In this document: piece by piece, positions 9,023 through 17,825 of the stretch
How positions within the stretch are numbered: the first letter of the stretch is position 1
How the letters are laid out: each line of letters opens with the position of its first letter
Assembly: GCF_018882205.1 (NCBI RefSeq)
Contig: NZ_JACVOU010000002.1
Location: 372,001-436,000, forward strand
Length of the DNA: 64,000 nt
Source: Polynucleobacter bastaniensis
GTDB taxonomy: Bacteria > Pseudomonadota > Gammaproteobacteria > Burkholderiales > Burkholderiaceae
Reading direction: 5' to 3'
Made by a program: the position numbers and the translations under genes
The notes under the pieces: model-generated
Databases searched by the model: none
The model's input: only the letters and a program-made list of their open reading frames with translations
Told to the model about the DNA's origin: nothing

Positions 9023-9928
9023 ATGTCACCACTCAAGCATTTAGATAGAGCCTTAGAGCAAGCTTTGAAATCACATGAGTCGGCAAAAGGCCCGGCTTTA
9101 TTGAGCAAAGCCATCAGACATGCTGTGTTTCCAGGTGGTGCGCGCATTAGACCGCAACTCACTTTAGCGGTGGCTCACGCTTGCGGTAACGATGATCCGC
9201 AACTATCCATGGCAAGCGCAATCGCTATTGAGATGATTCACTGCGGATCCCTGGTGCATGATGATTTGCCCTGCTTTGACGATGCAGAAATGCGTCGCGG
9301 TCAAACCTCGGTTCATAAAGAGTTTGGAGAGCGACTGGCGGTGCTAGCGGGTGATGCCCTGATTGTGATGGCATACCAAACAGTTGCTGCTGCTTCTAGA
9401 AGATCTGCGCAGCGTTTAGCTCCCATTATCAAAACAATCTCTGAGGGAGTAGGGGCACCCTTCGGAATTATTGCCGGCCAATCGTGGGAGTGTGAATCAC
9501 AGGCAGTGCTGAGCGACTACCAAAGATCAAAAACAGGAGCTCTGTTTGCTGCCGCAACAGCGAGCGGCGCACAAGCTGCTGGGGCCGATGCACAAACCTG
9601 GATGGGCTTGGGCGAATGGCTAGGTGAGGCCTATCAAATTGCTGACGATATTCGTGATGTATTGGGAGATGCTCAGTTTCTGGGCAAACCATCAGGCCAA
9701 GATGAAGAACATCATCGCCCAAGCTCTGCAAAAGAATTGGGACTCAATGGCGCTGTTGAGCATTTTGATACTCTGGTTGGAAAGGCCATCTCCTCAATAC
9801 CGAGTTGCAAAGGAGACGTTGCTTTAAAAAGGCTGGTGGCATTTGAGGCGGAGAGACTTCTCCCATCTTCATGGTTTCAGAATGATGAAAGACATATTGC
9901 CGTTGTTGCTCAAAGGCAATTTGCTTAG
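9023..9928 (+). CDS. crtE: Geranylgeranyl diphosphate synthase CrtE
   Basis: 301-residue trans-prenyltransferase that makes C20 geranylgeranyl diphosphate for phytoene and for the bacteriochlorophyll tail. The first aspartate-rich motif DDLPCFDD covers residues 80-87, followed by MRRG; the second, DDIRD, covers about 208-212. The N-terminal FPGGARIRPQL binds isopentenyl diphosphate. AGGGGCAAGAG before the ATG serves as ribosome-binding site. It is first of a crtEF pair reading towards bchC. A short-chain synthase (FPP) is the main alternative; the position beside crtF favours CrtE. Confidence 0.9.
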   Translation: MSPLKHLDRALEQALKSHESAKGPALLSKAIRHAVFPGGARIRPQLTLAVAHACGNDDPQLSMASAIAIEMIHCGSLVHDDLPCFDDAEMRRGQTSVHKEFGERLAVLAGDALIVMAYQTVAAASRRSAQRLAPIIKTISEGVGAPFGIIAGQSWECESQAVLSDYQRSKTGALFAAATASGAQAAGADAQTWMGLGEWLGEAYQIADDIRDVLGDAQFLGKPSGQDEEHHRPSSAKELGLNGAVEHFDTLVGKAISSIPSCKGDVALKRLVAFEAERLLPSSWFQNDERHIAVVAQRQFA

Positions 9929-9946
9929 ACTGAATCAATACTAAGC

Positions 9947-11110
9947 ATGTCATCCCTAGAGTCAGCCGTGATCAATGTAAGTCAGAGCGAATATAGTCTT
10001 TGGGAAAAGCTCTGCATCTACAGAGACCAGTTGATTGCAAATAGTCGCTTTCAAAATGCAGTTTCAAAAATTCCGTTTCTCAATCGAATTGCAAAGAAAA
10101 GAGCCAATCAACTTTTTGATCTAATGGCTGGATTTGTCTATACACAAATACTGCTGGCTTGCGTTCGCATAAATATATTCAATCTCTTAAAAAATGGCCC
10201 ACTAGGCATTGGTTCCATTAAAAATAATTGCAGTCTTGAGTTGGGCGCACTACAGAAGCTACTCGATGGCGCTGTATCTATTAATCTACTTGAGCTGCGC
10301 TCTCATCAACGGTACGGTCTAGGAACACTTGGTGCTCCAATTGTGGGTAACACCGCATTGTCCGCCATGATCGAGCATCACACCGTGCTGTATGAAGATC
10401 TTAAAGATCCTTTGCTATTGCTATCCGGTGGAATTAAAAATAAAAGTCTAGAAAAATTTTGGCCTTATGTTTCTGAGGATGAAAAAGAACAAGAATCTTT
10501 ATTGGATAAAGACCGTGTAAAAAATTATTCCGATTTAATGTCAGCATCATTGCCCTTAGTCGCTGATCAAGTAGTCGATGCATATGATTTCTCGAACCAC
10601 CAATGTCTTCTGGACGTTGGTGGTGGTCAAGGAACTTTTTTAAAGCGTGTACATCTGAATGCGCCTCACTTACAGAGAAAATTATTTGATCTCCCAGGCG
10701 TAGCTCAGCTTGCACAAGATAGCTTTTTAAAAGACCATCAACAAAAAGATATTCAGGTATTTGGTGGGGATTTTTTTAAGGATCCACTGCCTCAAGGTGC
10801 TGATTTAATTACTTTGATTCGAGTGATCTTTGATCATGATGATGCGCGAGTCAAAATTCTTTTGTGTTCGATTTTTGAAGCACTTCCACCCAATGGAAAG
10901 CTTCTAATTGCTGAGCCAATGGCTGATACGCCGGGCCATCCTGCGATGGGACGGGCTTATTTTGGGTTTTATTTGCTGGCAATGGGTCGAGGCAAACCTA
11001 GGAGTATTTCTGAGATTTCAGCCTTGGCAATCGATTCAGGCTTTAAAAAAGTGGAGGTTCTTCCTTCCCATATGCCAATTAATGCTCAAGTTTTGTTAAT
11101 TAGTCGTTAA
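9947..11110 (+). CDS. crtF: Hydroxyneurosporene O-methyltransferase CrtF
   Basis: 387-residue SAM-dependent methyltransferase that methylates the 1-hydroxy group of acyclic carotenoids, a late step to spheroidene. An N-terminal dimerisation and winged-helix part (about 45-150) precedes the Rossmann domain with glycine-rich LLDVGGGQGTFLKRV (about residue 220) and LITLIRVIFDHDD. The sequence then continues GKLLIAEPMADTPG, typical of the O-methyltransferase family 2. It lies 18 bases after crtE, so the two are likely co-transcribed. Confidence 0.9.
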   Translation: MSSLESAVINVSQSEYSLWEKLCIYRDQLIANSRFQNAVSKIPFLNRIAKKRANQLFDLMAGFVYTQILLACVRINIFNLLKNGPLGIGSIKNNCSLELGALQKLLDGAVSINLLELRSHQRYGLGTLGAPIVGNTALSAMIEHHTVLYEDLKDPLLLLSGGIKNKSLEKFWPYVSEDEKEQESLLDKDRVKNYSDLMSASLPLVADQVVDAYDFSNHQCLLDVGGGQGTFLKRVHLNAPHLQRKLFDLPGVAQLAQDSFLKDHQQKDIQVFGGDFFKDPLPQGADLITLIRVIFDHDDARVKILLCSIFEALPPNGKLLIAEPMADTPGHPAMGRAYFGFYLLAMGRGKPRSISEISALAIDSGFKKVEVLPSHMPINAQVLLISR

Positions 11111-11138
11111 TTTAGGGTAAGTACTAATGCGCACATCC

Positions 11139-11163
11139 TATAATATGTATAAATTAGTTTACA
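11139..11163 (+). promoter_or_regulatory. bchC promoter region with PpsR operator
   Basis: An exact -10 hexamer TATAAT lies at 11139-11144, with no good -35 box. Directly after it is TGT-N12-ACA (TGT 11146-11148, ACA 11161-11163), the PpsR/CrtJ consensus, over the expected start of transcription. The site is 27 bases before the bchC ATG. This promoter would drive bchCXYZ and probably the puf genes. Confidence 0.7.
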
Positions 11164-11190
11164 TACAGCAAAGTAAATAAAAATATACAA

Positions 11191-12141
11191 ATGCCCAGTC
11201 AACTTCATTCAACAGCAGTCTTACTAGAGTCTCCAGGCGAGCTTCGCTTGAAGCGTCTTTTGCTTGATGAGCCAAGGGATGAGGACGTTGTTGTGCAGAT
11301 TGAGTGGAGCGGAATCAGCACTGGGACAGAAAAATTACTTTGGAATGGAACCATGCCTGATTTCCCCGGTATGGGCTACCCATTAGTGCCTGGATATGAG
11401 TCGGTTGGCCGCATTACTAAAGTCGGCAAAAAATCCAAATTTAGCTTGAATCAACGGGTGTTCGTACCTGGTGCTAAATGCTTTGGTGATGTGAAGGGGT
11501 TGTTTGGTGGAGCCTCTTCCCATGTTGTGGTGCCAAGCGAACGAATTATTGCCCTCCCAGAAACAATTGGTGAGGAGGGTGTATTGCTGGCTCTAGCAGC
11601 AACTGCGTATCACGTGACCCAAGGTAAGAAGGCTTTACAGCCAGATCTGATTGTTGGGCATGGCGTACTAGGTCGCTTGATCGCCAGAATTGCAGTGATG
11701 TTAGGTGGCCACCCGGTTGTTTGGGAAATTAACTCTGATCGTATGGGAAAGGCTGATGGTTATACCGTCGTTCATCCAAGCGAAGATCAAGAAAGTAAGT
11801 ACAAAAATATTTGCGATGCTAGCGGTCAGGTAGACGTCTTAAATTCATTAGTTGGGCAGCTCTTGCCAGGCGGAGAAATTACCTTGGCTGGCTTTTACAA
11901 CAAAGATATTCAATTTAACTTTCCTCAGGCTTTCATGAAAGAGGCAAGATTTCGAATTGCCGCTCAGTGGGCGCCACAGGATTTAGCCGATGTTAAACAA
12001 ATGATCTCCAGCGGACACCTCAATCTGCAGGGATTAATTACGCATCACAGAACCCCAAGTTCAATTGGTGAGGCTTATCACACCGCATTTGAGGATCCAA
12101 ACTGTCTCAAAATGATTGTTGACTGGAGAGAAGCATCATGA
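11191..12141 (+). CDS. bchC: Bacteriochlorophyllide a dehydrogenase BchC
   Basis: 316-residue medium-chain dehydrogenase that oxidises 3-hydroxyethyl bacteriochlorophyllide a to bacteriochlorophyllide a. The N-terminal GroES-like part has GISTGTEKLLWNG and PGMGYPLVPGYES; the Rossmann part has GHGVLGRLIARIAVMLG. The family lacks the usual alcohol-dehydrogenase zinc ligands. No Shine-Dalgarno is evident before the ATG. The stop overlaps bchX by four bases (ATGA), the usual bchC-bchX coupling. Confidence 0.94.
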   Translation: MPSQLHSTAVLLESPGELRLKRLLLDEPRDEDVVVQIEWSGISTGTEKLLWNGTMPDFPGMGYPLVPGYESVGRITKVGKKSKFSLNQRVFVPGAKCFGDVKGLFGGASSHVVVPSERIIALPETIGEEGVLLALAATAYHVTQGKKALQPDLIVGHGVLGRLIARIAVMLGGHPVVWEINSDRMGKADGYTVVHPSEDQESKYKNICDASGQVDVLNSLVGQLLPGGEITLAGFYNKDIQFNFPQAFMKEARFRIAAQWAPQDLADVKQMISSGHLNLQGLITHHRTPSSIGEAYHTAFEDPNCLKMIVDWREAS

Positions 12142-13145
12142 ACGCACCAAGCGTCCCAAAAGAAATTACGATTCAATTCGCAGCATTAAAAAAAGAGGCC
12201 GCTATCGAACCTGATCAGGTTCATACCGGCGAGATCAAAAAAGAAACTCAAATCATTGCCATTTATGGCAAGGGTGGTATCGGTAAAAGTTTTACCTTAG
12301 CCAATCTGTCTTATATGATGGCGCAGCAAGGTAAAAAAGTACTGCTAATTGGTTGTGATCCAAAAAGTGATACAACTTCATTGCTCTTTGGTGGTAAGGC
12401 ATGCCCAACCATCATCGAGACATCCTCTAAGAAAAAATTAGCTGGTGAAGAAGTCAAAATCGGCGATGTCTGCTTTAAACGCGATGGTGTATACGCCATG
12501 GAATTGGGTGGACCTGAGGTGGGTAGGGGATGCGGTGGACGCGGAATCATTCACGGCTTTGAAACCCTAGAAAAGCTTGGCTTTCATGATTGGGGCTTTG
12601 ACTATGTACTACTCGATTTCTTGGGCGACGTAGTGTGCGGTGGCTTCGGCCTTCCAATTGCTCGCGATATGTGCCAGAAAGTCATCGTTGTAGCAAGTAA
12701 TGATTTGCAGTCTCTCTATGTAGCAAACAATGTTTGTTCTGCAGTGGAGTATTTTAGGAAGCTCGGTGGCAATGTAGGTGTCGCTGGTATGGTCATCAAC
12801 CGTGATGATGGTACTGGTGAAGCGACTGCCTTTGCTGAAAACGTTGGAATTCCCGTTCTTTCTGTTATTCCTGCGAATGACGATATTAGAAGAAAGAGTG
12901 CTAGTTACGAAATCATCGGTAGACCAGATTCGCAATGGGGCCCACTCTTTGAAGAGTTGGCTAAAAATGTTGCTGAGGCCCCACCTGTTAGACCAAAACC
13001 AATGGCTCCAGATGATTTGCTGGGACTATTTTCTGCAAGCCAAGTCGGTAGAAATGTCGTACTAGAGCCTGCAACTATTTTTGACATGGTTGGCAAAAAT
13101 GAGGTGATCAAGCCAACCCTCGAAGTCATTTATGACAAAGCATAG
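12138..13145 (+). CDS. bchX: Chlorophyllide a reductase iron protein BchX
   Basis: 335-residue nitrogenase-Fe-protein homologue that passes electrons to BchYZ for C7-C8 reduction of chlorophyllide. After an N-terminal extension of about 35 residues come the P-loop GKGGIGKSF, then CDPKSDTTSLL. Two cysteines bind the 4Fe-4S cluster between subunits: GRGCGGRG and DVVCGGFGLP. The Phe after GKS (BchL has Thr) separates BchX from BchL. Start ATG overlaps bchC; bchY follows after 14 bases. Confidence 0.95.
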   Translation: MNAPSVPKEITIQFAALKKEAAIEPDQVHTGEIKKETQIIAIYGKGGIGKSFTLANLSYMMAQQGKKVLLIGCDPKSDTTSLLFGGKACPTIIETSSKKKLAGEEVKIGDVCFKRDGVYAMELGGPEVGRGCGGRGIIHGFETLEKLGFHDWGFDYVLLDFLGDVVCGGFGLPIARDMCQKVIVVASNDLQSLYVANNVCSAVEYFRKLGGNVGVAGMVINRDDGTGEATAFAENVGIPVLSVIPANDDIRRKSASYEIIGRPDSQWGPLFEELAKNVAEAPPVRPKPMAPDDLLGLFSASQVGRNVVLEPATIFDMVGKNEVIKPTLEVIYDKA

Positions 13146-13159
13146 AGACTGAGAGCCAA

Positions 13160-14683
13160 ATGAAATCATCCAAAGTAATCCCAATTCAAAATGCATCTGC
13201 CGATGTATCGGGGATTGCTTGTCACTCTGGTGCAGAAGGATTGCTTGCCGCAGCAAAAACCGCCAATAAGAGTGAAATTTTGGGTCAATATGCTCAAGAT
13301 TATCCAAAAGGGCCGCATGATCAACCGCAGAGTATGTGTCCTGCATTTGGATCATTGCGAGTTGGCTTAAGAATGCGTCGCACATCTACCATTCTGTCGG
13401 GCTCTGCGTGCTGTGTGTATGGTTTAACTTTTACCTCACATTTTTATGGCGCACGCCGCAGCGTAGGTTACGTACCATTTAATTCTGAATCTTTAGTAAC
13501 CGGTAAGTTATTCGAAGATATCCGTGATGCCGTTTACAAAGAGGCTAACCCTGAGCTCTACGATGCGATTGTCATCATTAATTTATGTGTGCCAACAGCT
13601 AGCGGTGTACCACTCCAATTACTACCAAAAGAAATTAATGGTGTCCGCATCATTGGTATCGATGTTCCTGGCTTTGGAGTTCCTACCCATGCCGAAGCAA
13701 AAGATGTTTTAGCGAGCGCTATGTTGCGCTATGCCCGTAATGAAATCGAGAGTGGCCCAGTCCAAGCGCCTCGTAATGGCGTATCCGAAAAACCAACCAT
13801 CACCTTACTTGGTGAAATGTTCCCGGTAGATCCCATCAGTATCGGGATGATGATTGAGCCCATGGGCTTAGCTGTTGGAACTGTTGTTCCCACCAGAGAG
13901 TGGCGTGAACTGTATCAAGCAATGGATTCCAAAGTAGTTGCTGCCATTCATCCTTTTTATACAGCGAGTATTCGTGAGTTTCAGACTGCTGGTAGACAAA
14001 TTGTCGGATCTGCACCCATCGGCTATGACGGTACAGCGGACTGGTTAGATGAGATAGGCAATGCTTGTGGTGTCAGTGCTGAAAAAATTGGTAATGCAAA
14101 AACCAAGTTTTTACCGATGATCAAGGCAGCCTTAAGTGCTAAGCCTATTAAAGGTCGAATCACTGTGAGCGGCTATGAGGGTTCAGAGTTGTTAGTTGCC
14201 AGGCTATTGGTTGAGAGTGGAGCAGATGTTCGCTATGTTGGCACAGCTTGTCCAAAAACAGTTTGGAGCAGTAAGGACTTAGATTGGCTCGAATCCAGAG
14301 GCATACATGTGCAATACCGCGCTTCTCTCGAGCAAGACCTTGCCGCAATGAAAGAGTTTTCTCCAGACTTGGTGATTGGAACTACGCCAGTGGTTCAAAA
14401 AGCAAAAGAATTGGCAATACCATCCTTGTATTTCACGAATTTAATTTCTGCACGGCCGCTAATGGGTGCTGCAGGTGCAGGTTCATTAGCTCAGGTTGTG
14501 AATGCCGCCCTGGCTAATAAAGAGCGATTCAATAACATGACTGAATTCTTTGAAGGCGTCGGTACCGAGCATACAACTGGTGTTTGGGAAGACATGCCCG
14601 TAGATCGCCCTGAATTTAAAGCTGAAGTTCGCCGCAAGTTAGAAAAGGCAATCGCTAAGCAAAAAGCGGAGGAGATGGGCTAA
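13160..14683 (+). CDS. bchY: Chlorophyllide a reductase subunit BchY
   Basis: 507-residue NifD/NifK-like catalytic subunit of chlorophyllide a oxidoreductase. Candidate cluster cysteines are in [10 protein letters not shown] (about residue 60), [12 protein letters not shown] (about residue 82) and [11 protein letters not shown]. The remaining sequence is the three-domain nitrogenase-like fold. The stop and the bchZ start share one base (TAATG), so they are coupled. Confidence 0.94.
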   Translation: MKSSKVIPIQNASADVSGIACHSGAEGLLAAAKTANKSEILGQYAQDYPKGPHDQPQSMCPAFGSLRVGLRMRRTSTILSGSACCVYGLTFTSHFYGARRSVGYVPFNSESLVTGKLFEDIRDAVYKEANPELYDAIVIINLCVPTASGVPLQLLPKEINGVRIIGIDVPGFGVPTHAEAKDVLASAMLRYARNEIESGPVQAPRNGVSEKPTITLLGEMFPVDPISIGMMIEPMGLAVGTVVPTREWRELYQAMDSKVVAAIHPFYTASIREFQTAGRQIVGSAPIGYDGTADWLDEIGNACGVSAEKIGNAKTKFLPMIKAALSAKPIKGRITVSGYEGSELLVARLLVESGADVRYVGTACPKTVWSSKDLDWLESRGIHVQYRASLEQDLAAMKEFSPDLVIGTTPVVQKAKELAIPSLYFTNLISARPLMGAAGAGSLAQVVNAALANKERFNNMTEFFEGVGTEHTTGVWEDMPVDRPEFKAEVRRKLEKAIAKQKAEEMG

Positions 14684-16140
14684 TGCTAGTCATTGACCAC
14701 GATCGCGCCGGCGGCTATTGGGGAGCTGTCTATGTCTTTACAGCTATCAAGGGGCTGCAGGTAGTGATTGATGGGCCCGTTGGCTGTGAGAATTTACCCG
14801 TCACCTCAGTACTGCATTACACCGATGCATTACCGCCACATGAGTTACCGATTGTGGTTACAGGATTAGCGGAAGAACAGCTGGGTAGAGAAGGCACAGA
14901 AGAATCAATGAAGCGGGCACACAAGGTGCTCGACCCCAATTTACCAGCAGTGGTAGTTACAGGCTCTATTGCTGAAATGATTGGCGGCGGTGTAACACCT
15001 GAAGGTACCGGCATTAAGCGTTTCTTACCAAGAACGATCGATGAAGATCAGTGGCAGTGCGCTAACCGTGCCATGAATTGGTTATGGACGGAGTATGGAC
15101 TCAAGAAAATTCCACAGCGCGTGAGGGCGGAGGGTGAAAAGCCTAGGGTCAATATTATTGGTCCAGCCTATGGCAGCTTTAATTTATACAGCGACCTTGC
15201 AGAAATTCGACGCCTGGTAGAGGGTGTAGGGGCAGAGGTCAATATGGTGTTCCCATTGAGCTCCCATCTGGCCGATGTGGCTAAGTTAGTCAATGCAGAT
15301 GTCAATATCTGTATGTATCGCGAATACGGACGCTTATTGTGTGAGACTCTTGAGCGCCCTTATTTACAGGCACCGATTGGTATGCAATCGACCACTGCAT
15401 TCCTGCGTAAGCTGGGTGAACTCTGCGAGATTGATGTGGAAGGCTTTATTGAAAAAGAAAAGCACACCACACTCAAGCCAGCATGGGATTTATGGCGCTC
15501 TGTAACCCAAGACTTCTTTGGTACAGCCAGTTTTGCCATCGTTGCTAACGAAACCTATACCCGTGGCGTACGTAATTTCTTGGAAGATGAGATGGGCCTT
15601 CCTTGTAACTTTGCCGTCTCTAGATTGCCTGGTAATAAAACGAATAACGTCGAAGTAAGAGATCTAGTGCAGAAGAAAACACCATTGGTCATGTTTGGTA
15701 GTTATAACGAACGGATGTACGGAAGCGAAGTGAATGCACGTTTCTCATATATTCCGGCCTCCTTTCCTGGCGCGATTATTCGTCGCCATACCGGTACACC
15801 GTTTATGGGTTATTCCGGAGCGGTCTATCTGATTCAAGAAGTGTGTAACTCATTATTTGATGCGCTCTTTCACATCCTCCCCTTGGGAACAGAGATGGAT
15901 AAGGTGGATCCAACCCCAGCAAGAATACAAGGCCAGATCGCCTCTATTCCTTGGGAAGAAGAAGCCCAAGCATTAATGAACAAATTAATTAGTAATCAGC
16001 CTGTGCTCACACAAATTTCAGCTGCCAAAAGAATCCGTGACGAAGCTGAGTTTGAGGCTCGCAAACAAAATATTGAAAGAGTGACAGTCGATTGTGTTCA
16101 GAAGTCCACGCTATCCCACCTGAGTGGAGAGACAGTATGA
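14683..16140 (+). CDS. bchZ: Chlorophyllide a reductase subunit BchZ
   Basis: 485-residue partner of BchY. The N-terminal [15 protein letters not shown] and [11 protein letters not shown] (cluster Cys near residue 35) with the following [12 protein letters not shown] are diagnostic. The C-terminal tail resembles the light-independent POR C-terminal domain, with [13 protein letters not shown] around residue 450. The stop overlaps by four bases a small frame that runs to pufB, so translation may continue into the puf leader. Confidence 0.95.
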   Translation: MLVIDHDRAGGYWGAVYVFTAIKGLQVVIDGPVGCENLPVTSVLHYTDALPPHELPIVVTGLAEEQLGREGTEESMKRAHKVLDPNLPAVVVTGSIAEMIGGGVTPEGTGIKRFLPRTIDEDQWQCANRAMNWLWTEYGLKKIPQRVRAEGEKPRVNIIGPAYGSFNLYSDLAEIRRLVEGVGAEVNMVFPLSSHLADVAKLVNADVNICMYREYGRLLCETLERPYLQAPIGMQSTTAFLRKLGELCEIDVEGFIEKEKHTTLKPAWDLWRSVTQDFFGTASFAIVANETYTRGVRNFLEDEMGLPCNFAVSRLPGNKTNNVEVRDLVQKKTPLVMFGSYNERMYGSEVNARFSYIPASFPGAIIRRHTGTPFMGYSGAVYLIQEVCNSLFDALFHILPLGTEMDKVDPTPARIQGQIASIPWEEEAQALMNKLISNQPVLTQISAAKRIRDEAEFEARKQNIERVTVDCVQKSTLSHLSGETV

Positions 16141-16271
16141 CTTTCGATAAAAGAAATTGCCTTAATAAAAGGCTAAACGTATATGGCGTAGTAAAGCCGT
16201 ATCCCCAAATCTACAGGGGTGATGTGGAAAAGACCGTAAGGTCAGTCTCAAGGAGTAGTCATCATGAGTGA
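16137..16271 (+). CDS. Overlapping 44-codon ORF between bchZ and pufB (pufQ position)
   Basis: The ATG overlaps the bchZ stop (ATGA), and the frame ends eight bases inside pufB, linking the two genes. The predicted product starts [12 protein letters not shown] and is basic and hydrophilic, with no membrane helix. Rhodobacter-type clusters carry pufQ in this place, but PufQ has a membrane helix, so this is not an intact pufQ. It may be a leader peptide that couples bchZ to pufB translation, a decayed gene, or chance. Three hairpins lie within it. Confidence 0.35.
   Translation: MTFDKRNCLNKRLNVYGVVKPYPQIYRGDVEKTVRSVSRSSHHE
16159..16243 (+). promoter_or_regulatory. Cluster of three small hairpins in the puf leader
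   Basis: GCCTT/AAGGC (16159-16173), CCCC/GGGG (16203-16206 with 16216-16219) and GACC-GTAA-GGTC (16232-16243, a GNRA-type tetraloop) stand just before the pufB ribosome-binding site AAGGAG. Such stems upstream of pufB can act as mRNA processing or 5' stabilising structures; that role is inferred. Confidence 0.45.
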
Positions 16272-16410
16272 AAACAGATCTATATCTGGGCTTACCGATG
16301 CAGAAGCTCAAGAATTCCATGCATTTTATGTGCAAGGTCTACTTGGATTTACTGCCATCGCTGTCGTCGCGCACATACTTGTATGGGCATGGCGTCCATG
16401 GTTCTTTTGA
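16264..16410 (+). CDS. pufB: LH1 antenna beta polypeptide PufB
   Basis: 48-residue LH1 beta chain. It starts [20 protein letters not shown], followed by one membrane helix and the conserved end WAWRPWFF. His37 is the bacteriochlorophyll ligand and His19 the second conserved His. AAGGAG lies about eight bases before the ATG. It assembles with PufA as the ring around the reaction centre. Unusually, pufA does not follow directly: a 73-codon cistron lies between. Confidence 0.96.
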   Translation: MSENRSISGLTDAEAQEFHAFYVQGLLGFTAIAVVAHILVWAWRPWFF

Positions 16411-16460
16411 TGCAGCAGTAAGTACATAGTAAATAGATTCAACTAAAAGGAGTGTTTTAT

Positions 16461-16682
16461 ATGAAGACCAATACGGATTTAATCCATAAGAATCATCTAC
16501 CCGACACGGTGTCGTTCAAGATCATTTTTGTCATTAGCTATGTAGTGATCTTTATGGCAGCTCTCTTTTTGGTTGTGTTACCTGCCTCCCAGAAAGCGTG
16601 GTTATTTTCTGGATCTGATGGGGGATCATTCTTCAAATCAGTGGAGTCAGGTGTTTACGGCTTTATGTCTTACTTAAATTAG
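16461..16682 (+). CDS. Unknown single-helix membrane protein between pufB and pufA
   Basis: 73 residues from the ATG at 16461, preceded by a strong AAAGGAG site eight bases upstream; an in-frame GTG three codons earlier lies inside that site and is unlikely. A polar N-terminus (1-19) leads to one long hydrophobic helix (about 20-41), then PASQKAW, a Gly/Ser turn and a possible amphipathic C-terminal helix ([18 protein letters not shown]). It has no His placed like the pigment ligand of LH1 chains, so it is not an extra antenna subunit. The overall plan (short N-terminus, one helix, short soluble end) resembles PufQ, but I cannot align it with confidence. It should be made at levels similar to PufB and PufA, which suggests a structural or assembly role in RC-LH1. 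Confidence 0.85.
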   Translation: MKTNTDLIHKNHLPDTVSFKIIFVISYVVIFMAALFLVVLPASQKAWLFSGSDGGSFFKSVESGVYGFMSYLN

Positions 16683-16692
16683 GAGAAATATT

Positions 16693-16869
16693 ATGTGGAG
16701 AATTTGGAAGTTATACGACCCACTACGTGCAATGGTTGCCCAAGGAGTTTTTCTCTTTGCTTTGGCAGCGATGATTCATCTCATTTTATTGAGCACCGTT
16801 CAATACAAATGGTTGGATGGCATGAGTCAAGAGCAGTACAAAGCAGCAATCTCTGCAGCGAAGAAGTAA
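16693..16869 (+). CDS. pufA: LH1 antenna alpha polypeptide PufA
   Basis: 58-residue LH1 alpha chain. [18 protein letters not shown] is the classic N-terminus, the helix contains His29 (bacteriochlorophyll ligand), and [10 protein letters not shown] ends it. A GGAGAAAT site lies before the ATG. It is followed by two hairpins and pufL. Confidence 0.96.
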   Translation: MWRIWKLYDPLRAMVAQGVFLFALAAMIHLILLSTVQYKWLDGMSQEQYKAAISAAKK

Positions 16870-16883
16870 GTAGATGTACAAAC

Positions 16884-16952
16884 CGTAGACGAATTTCTAG
16901 CAATAGTGATTCGTCTACGCAATATTAATTAATTATGAGAAAAAATCTCATA
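16884..16952 (+). promoter_or_regulatory. pufA-pufL intercistronic stem-loops
   Basis: A perfect 11-bp stem (16884-16894 with 16909-16919, 14-base loop) is followed by a perfect 7-bp stem (16934-16940 with 16946-16952, loop of five A). In Rhodobacter, hairpins at this place protect the pufBA part of the message from 3' decay and so set the antenna to reaction-centre ratio. The same role is likely here. Confidence 0.7.
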
Positions 16953-16968
16953 GTTCAAGGAGCGCAAA

Positions 16969-17793
16969 ATGGCCATGCTCAACTTTGAAAAGAAATACCG
17001 CGTACGCGGCGGGACACTTATCGGTGGAGATCTATTTGATTTCTGGGTAGGCCCGTTTTACGTGGGATTTTTTGGTGTCACTACAGTCTTCTTTACGTTT
17101 CTAGGGACTGCAATGATTTTTTGGGGAACCTCTCAGGTAGGGGTTTTTAATCCCTGGCTAATTAATATTGCTCCGCCCGATCTGAAGTATGGTCTCGGGC
17201 CAGCCCCTATGATGGAGGGCGGACTTTGGCAAATCATTACGATTTGTGCTTTGGGTGCATTCGGATCATGGGCTTTGCGCGAGGTAGAGATTTCCAGAAA
17301 ACTGGGTATGGGTCTGCATGTGCCGCTGGCTTTTAGTATGGCAATTTTTGCGTACTTTAGCTTAGTGGTAATTCGCCCAGTACTGATGGGCGCATGGGGG
17401 CATGGATTCCCGTATGGAATATTGAGTCACCTAGATTGGGTATCCAATACGGGTTATCAATACCTACACTTTCATTACAACCCGGCTCACATGATTGCGG
17501 TGACCTTATTTTTCACCACAACCTTGGCGCTTGCTCTACATGGTGCTTTGGTTCTATCTTCGACCAATCCTGCTGCTGGTAAGACTGTCAGAACTCCAGA
17601 GCATGAAGATACTTTCTTCAGAGACATTATTGGTTATTCAGTAGGAACCTTAGGAATTCACCGTCTCGGTTTATTCCTGGCATTAGCAGCCGTCTTTTGG
17701 AGTGCAGTTTGTATCGTGATCAGCGGGCCTTTCTGGACAAAGGGATGGCCTGAGTGGTGGACGTGGTGGTTGAATTTGCCTATCTGGGGGTAG
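16969..17793 (+). CDS. pufL: Photosynthetic reaction centre L subunit
   Basis: 274-residue L chain with five membrane helices. [22 protein letters not shown] is split over the start, and [22 protein letters not shown] holds the accessory and special-pair histidines. HGALVLS and [10 protein letters not shown] hold the two histidines that bind the non-heme iron. AAGGAG seven bases before ATG 16969 supports this start. It binds the special pair, bacteriopheophytin and QA/QB sites with PufM. Confidence 0.97.
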   Translation: MAMLNFEKKYRVRGGTLIGGDLFDFWVGPFYVGFFGVTTVFFTFLGTAMIFWGTSQVGVFNPWLINIAPPDLKYGLGPAPMMEGGLWQIITICALGAFGSWALREVEISRKLGMGLHVPLAFSMAIFAYFSLVVIRPVLMGAWGHGFPYGILSHLDWVSNTGYQYLHFHYNPAHMIAVTLFFTTTLALALHGALVLSSTNPAAGKTVRTPEHEDTFFRDIIGYSVGTLGIHRLGLFLALAAVFWSAVCIVISGPFWTKGWPEWWTWWLNLPIWG

Positions 17794-17825
17794 TTTTCAG
17801 CTGAATTAAATATGCGGAGAGCATT

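Noticed and set aside
16452..16460. GTG at 16452 as start of the protein between pufB and pufA
   Set aside because: It overlaps the Shine-Dalgarno AAAGGAG that serves ATG 16461.
16695..16928. 77-codon frame overlapping pufA in another frame
   Set aside because: Shadow of pufA (16693-16869), which has the exact LH1 alpha sequence and a ribosome-binding site.
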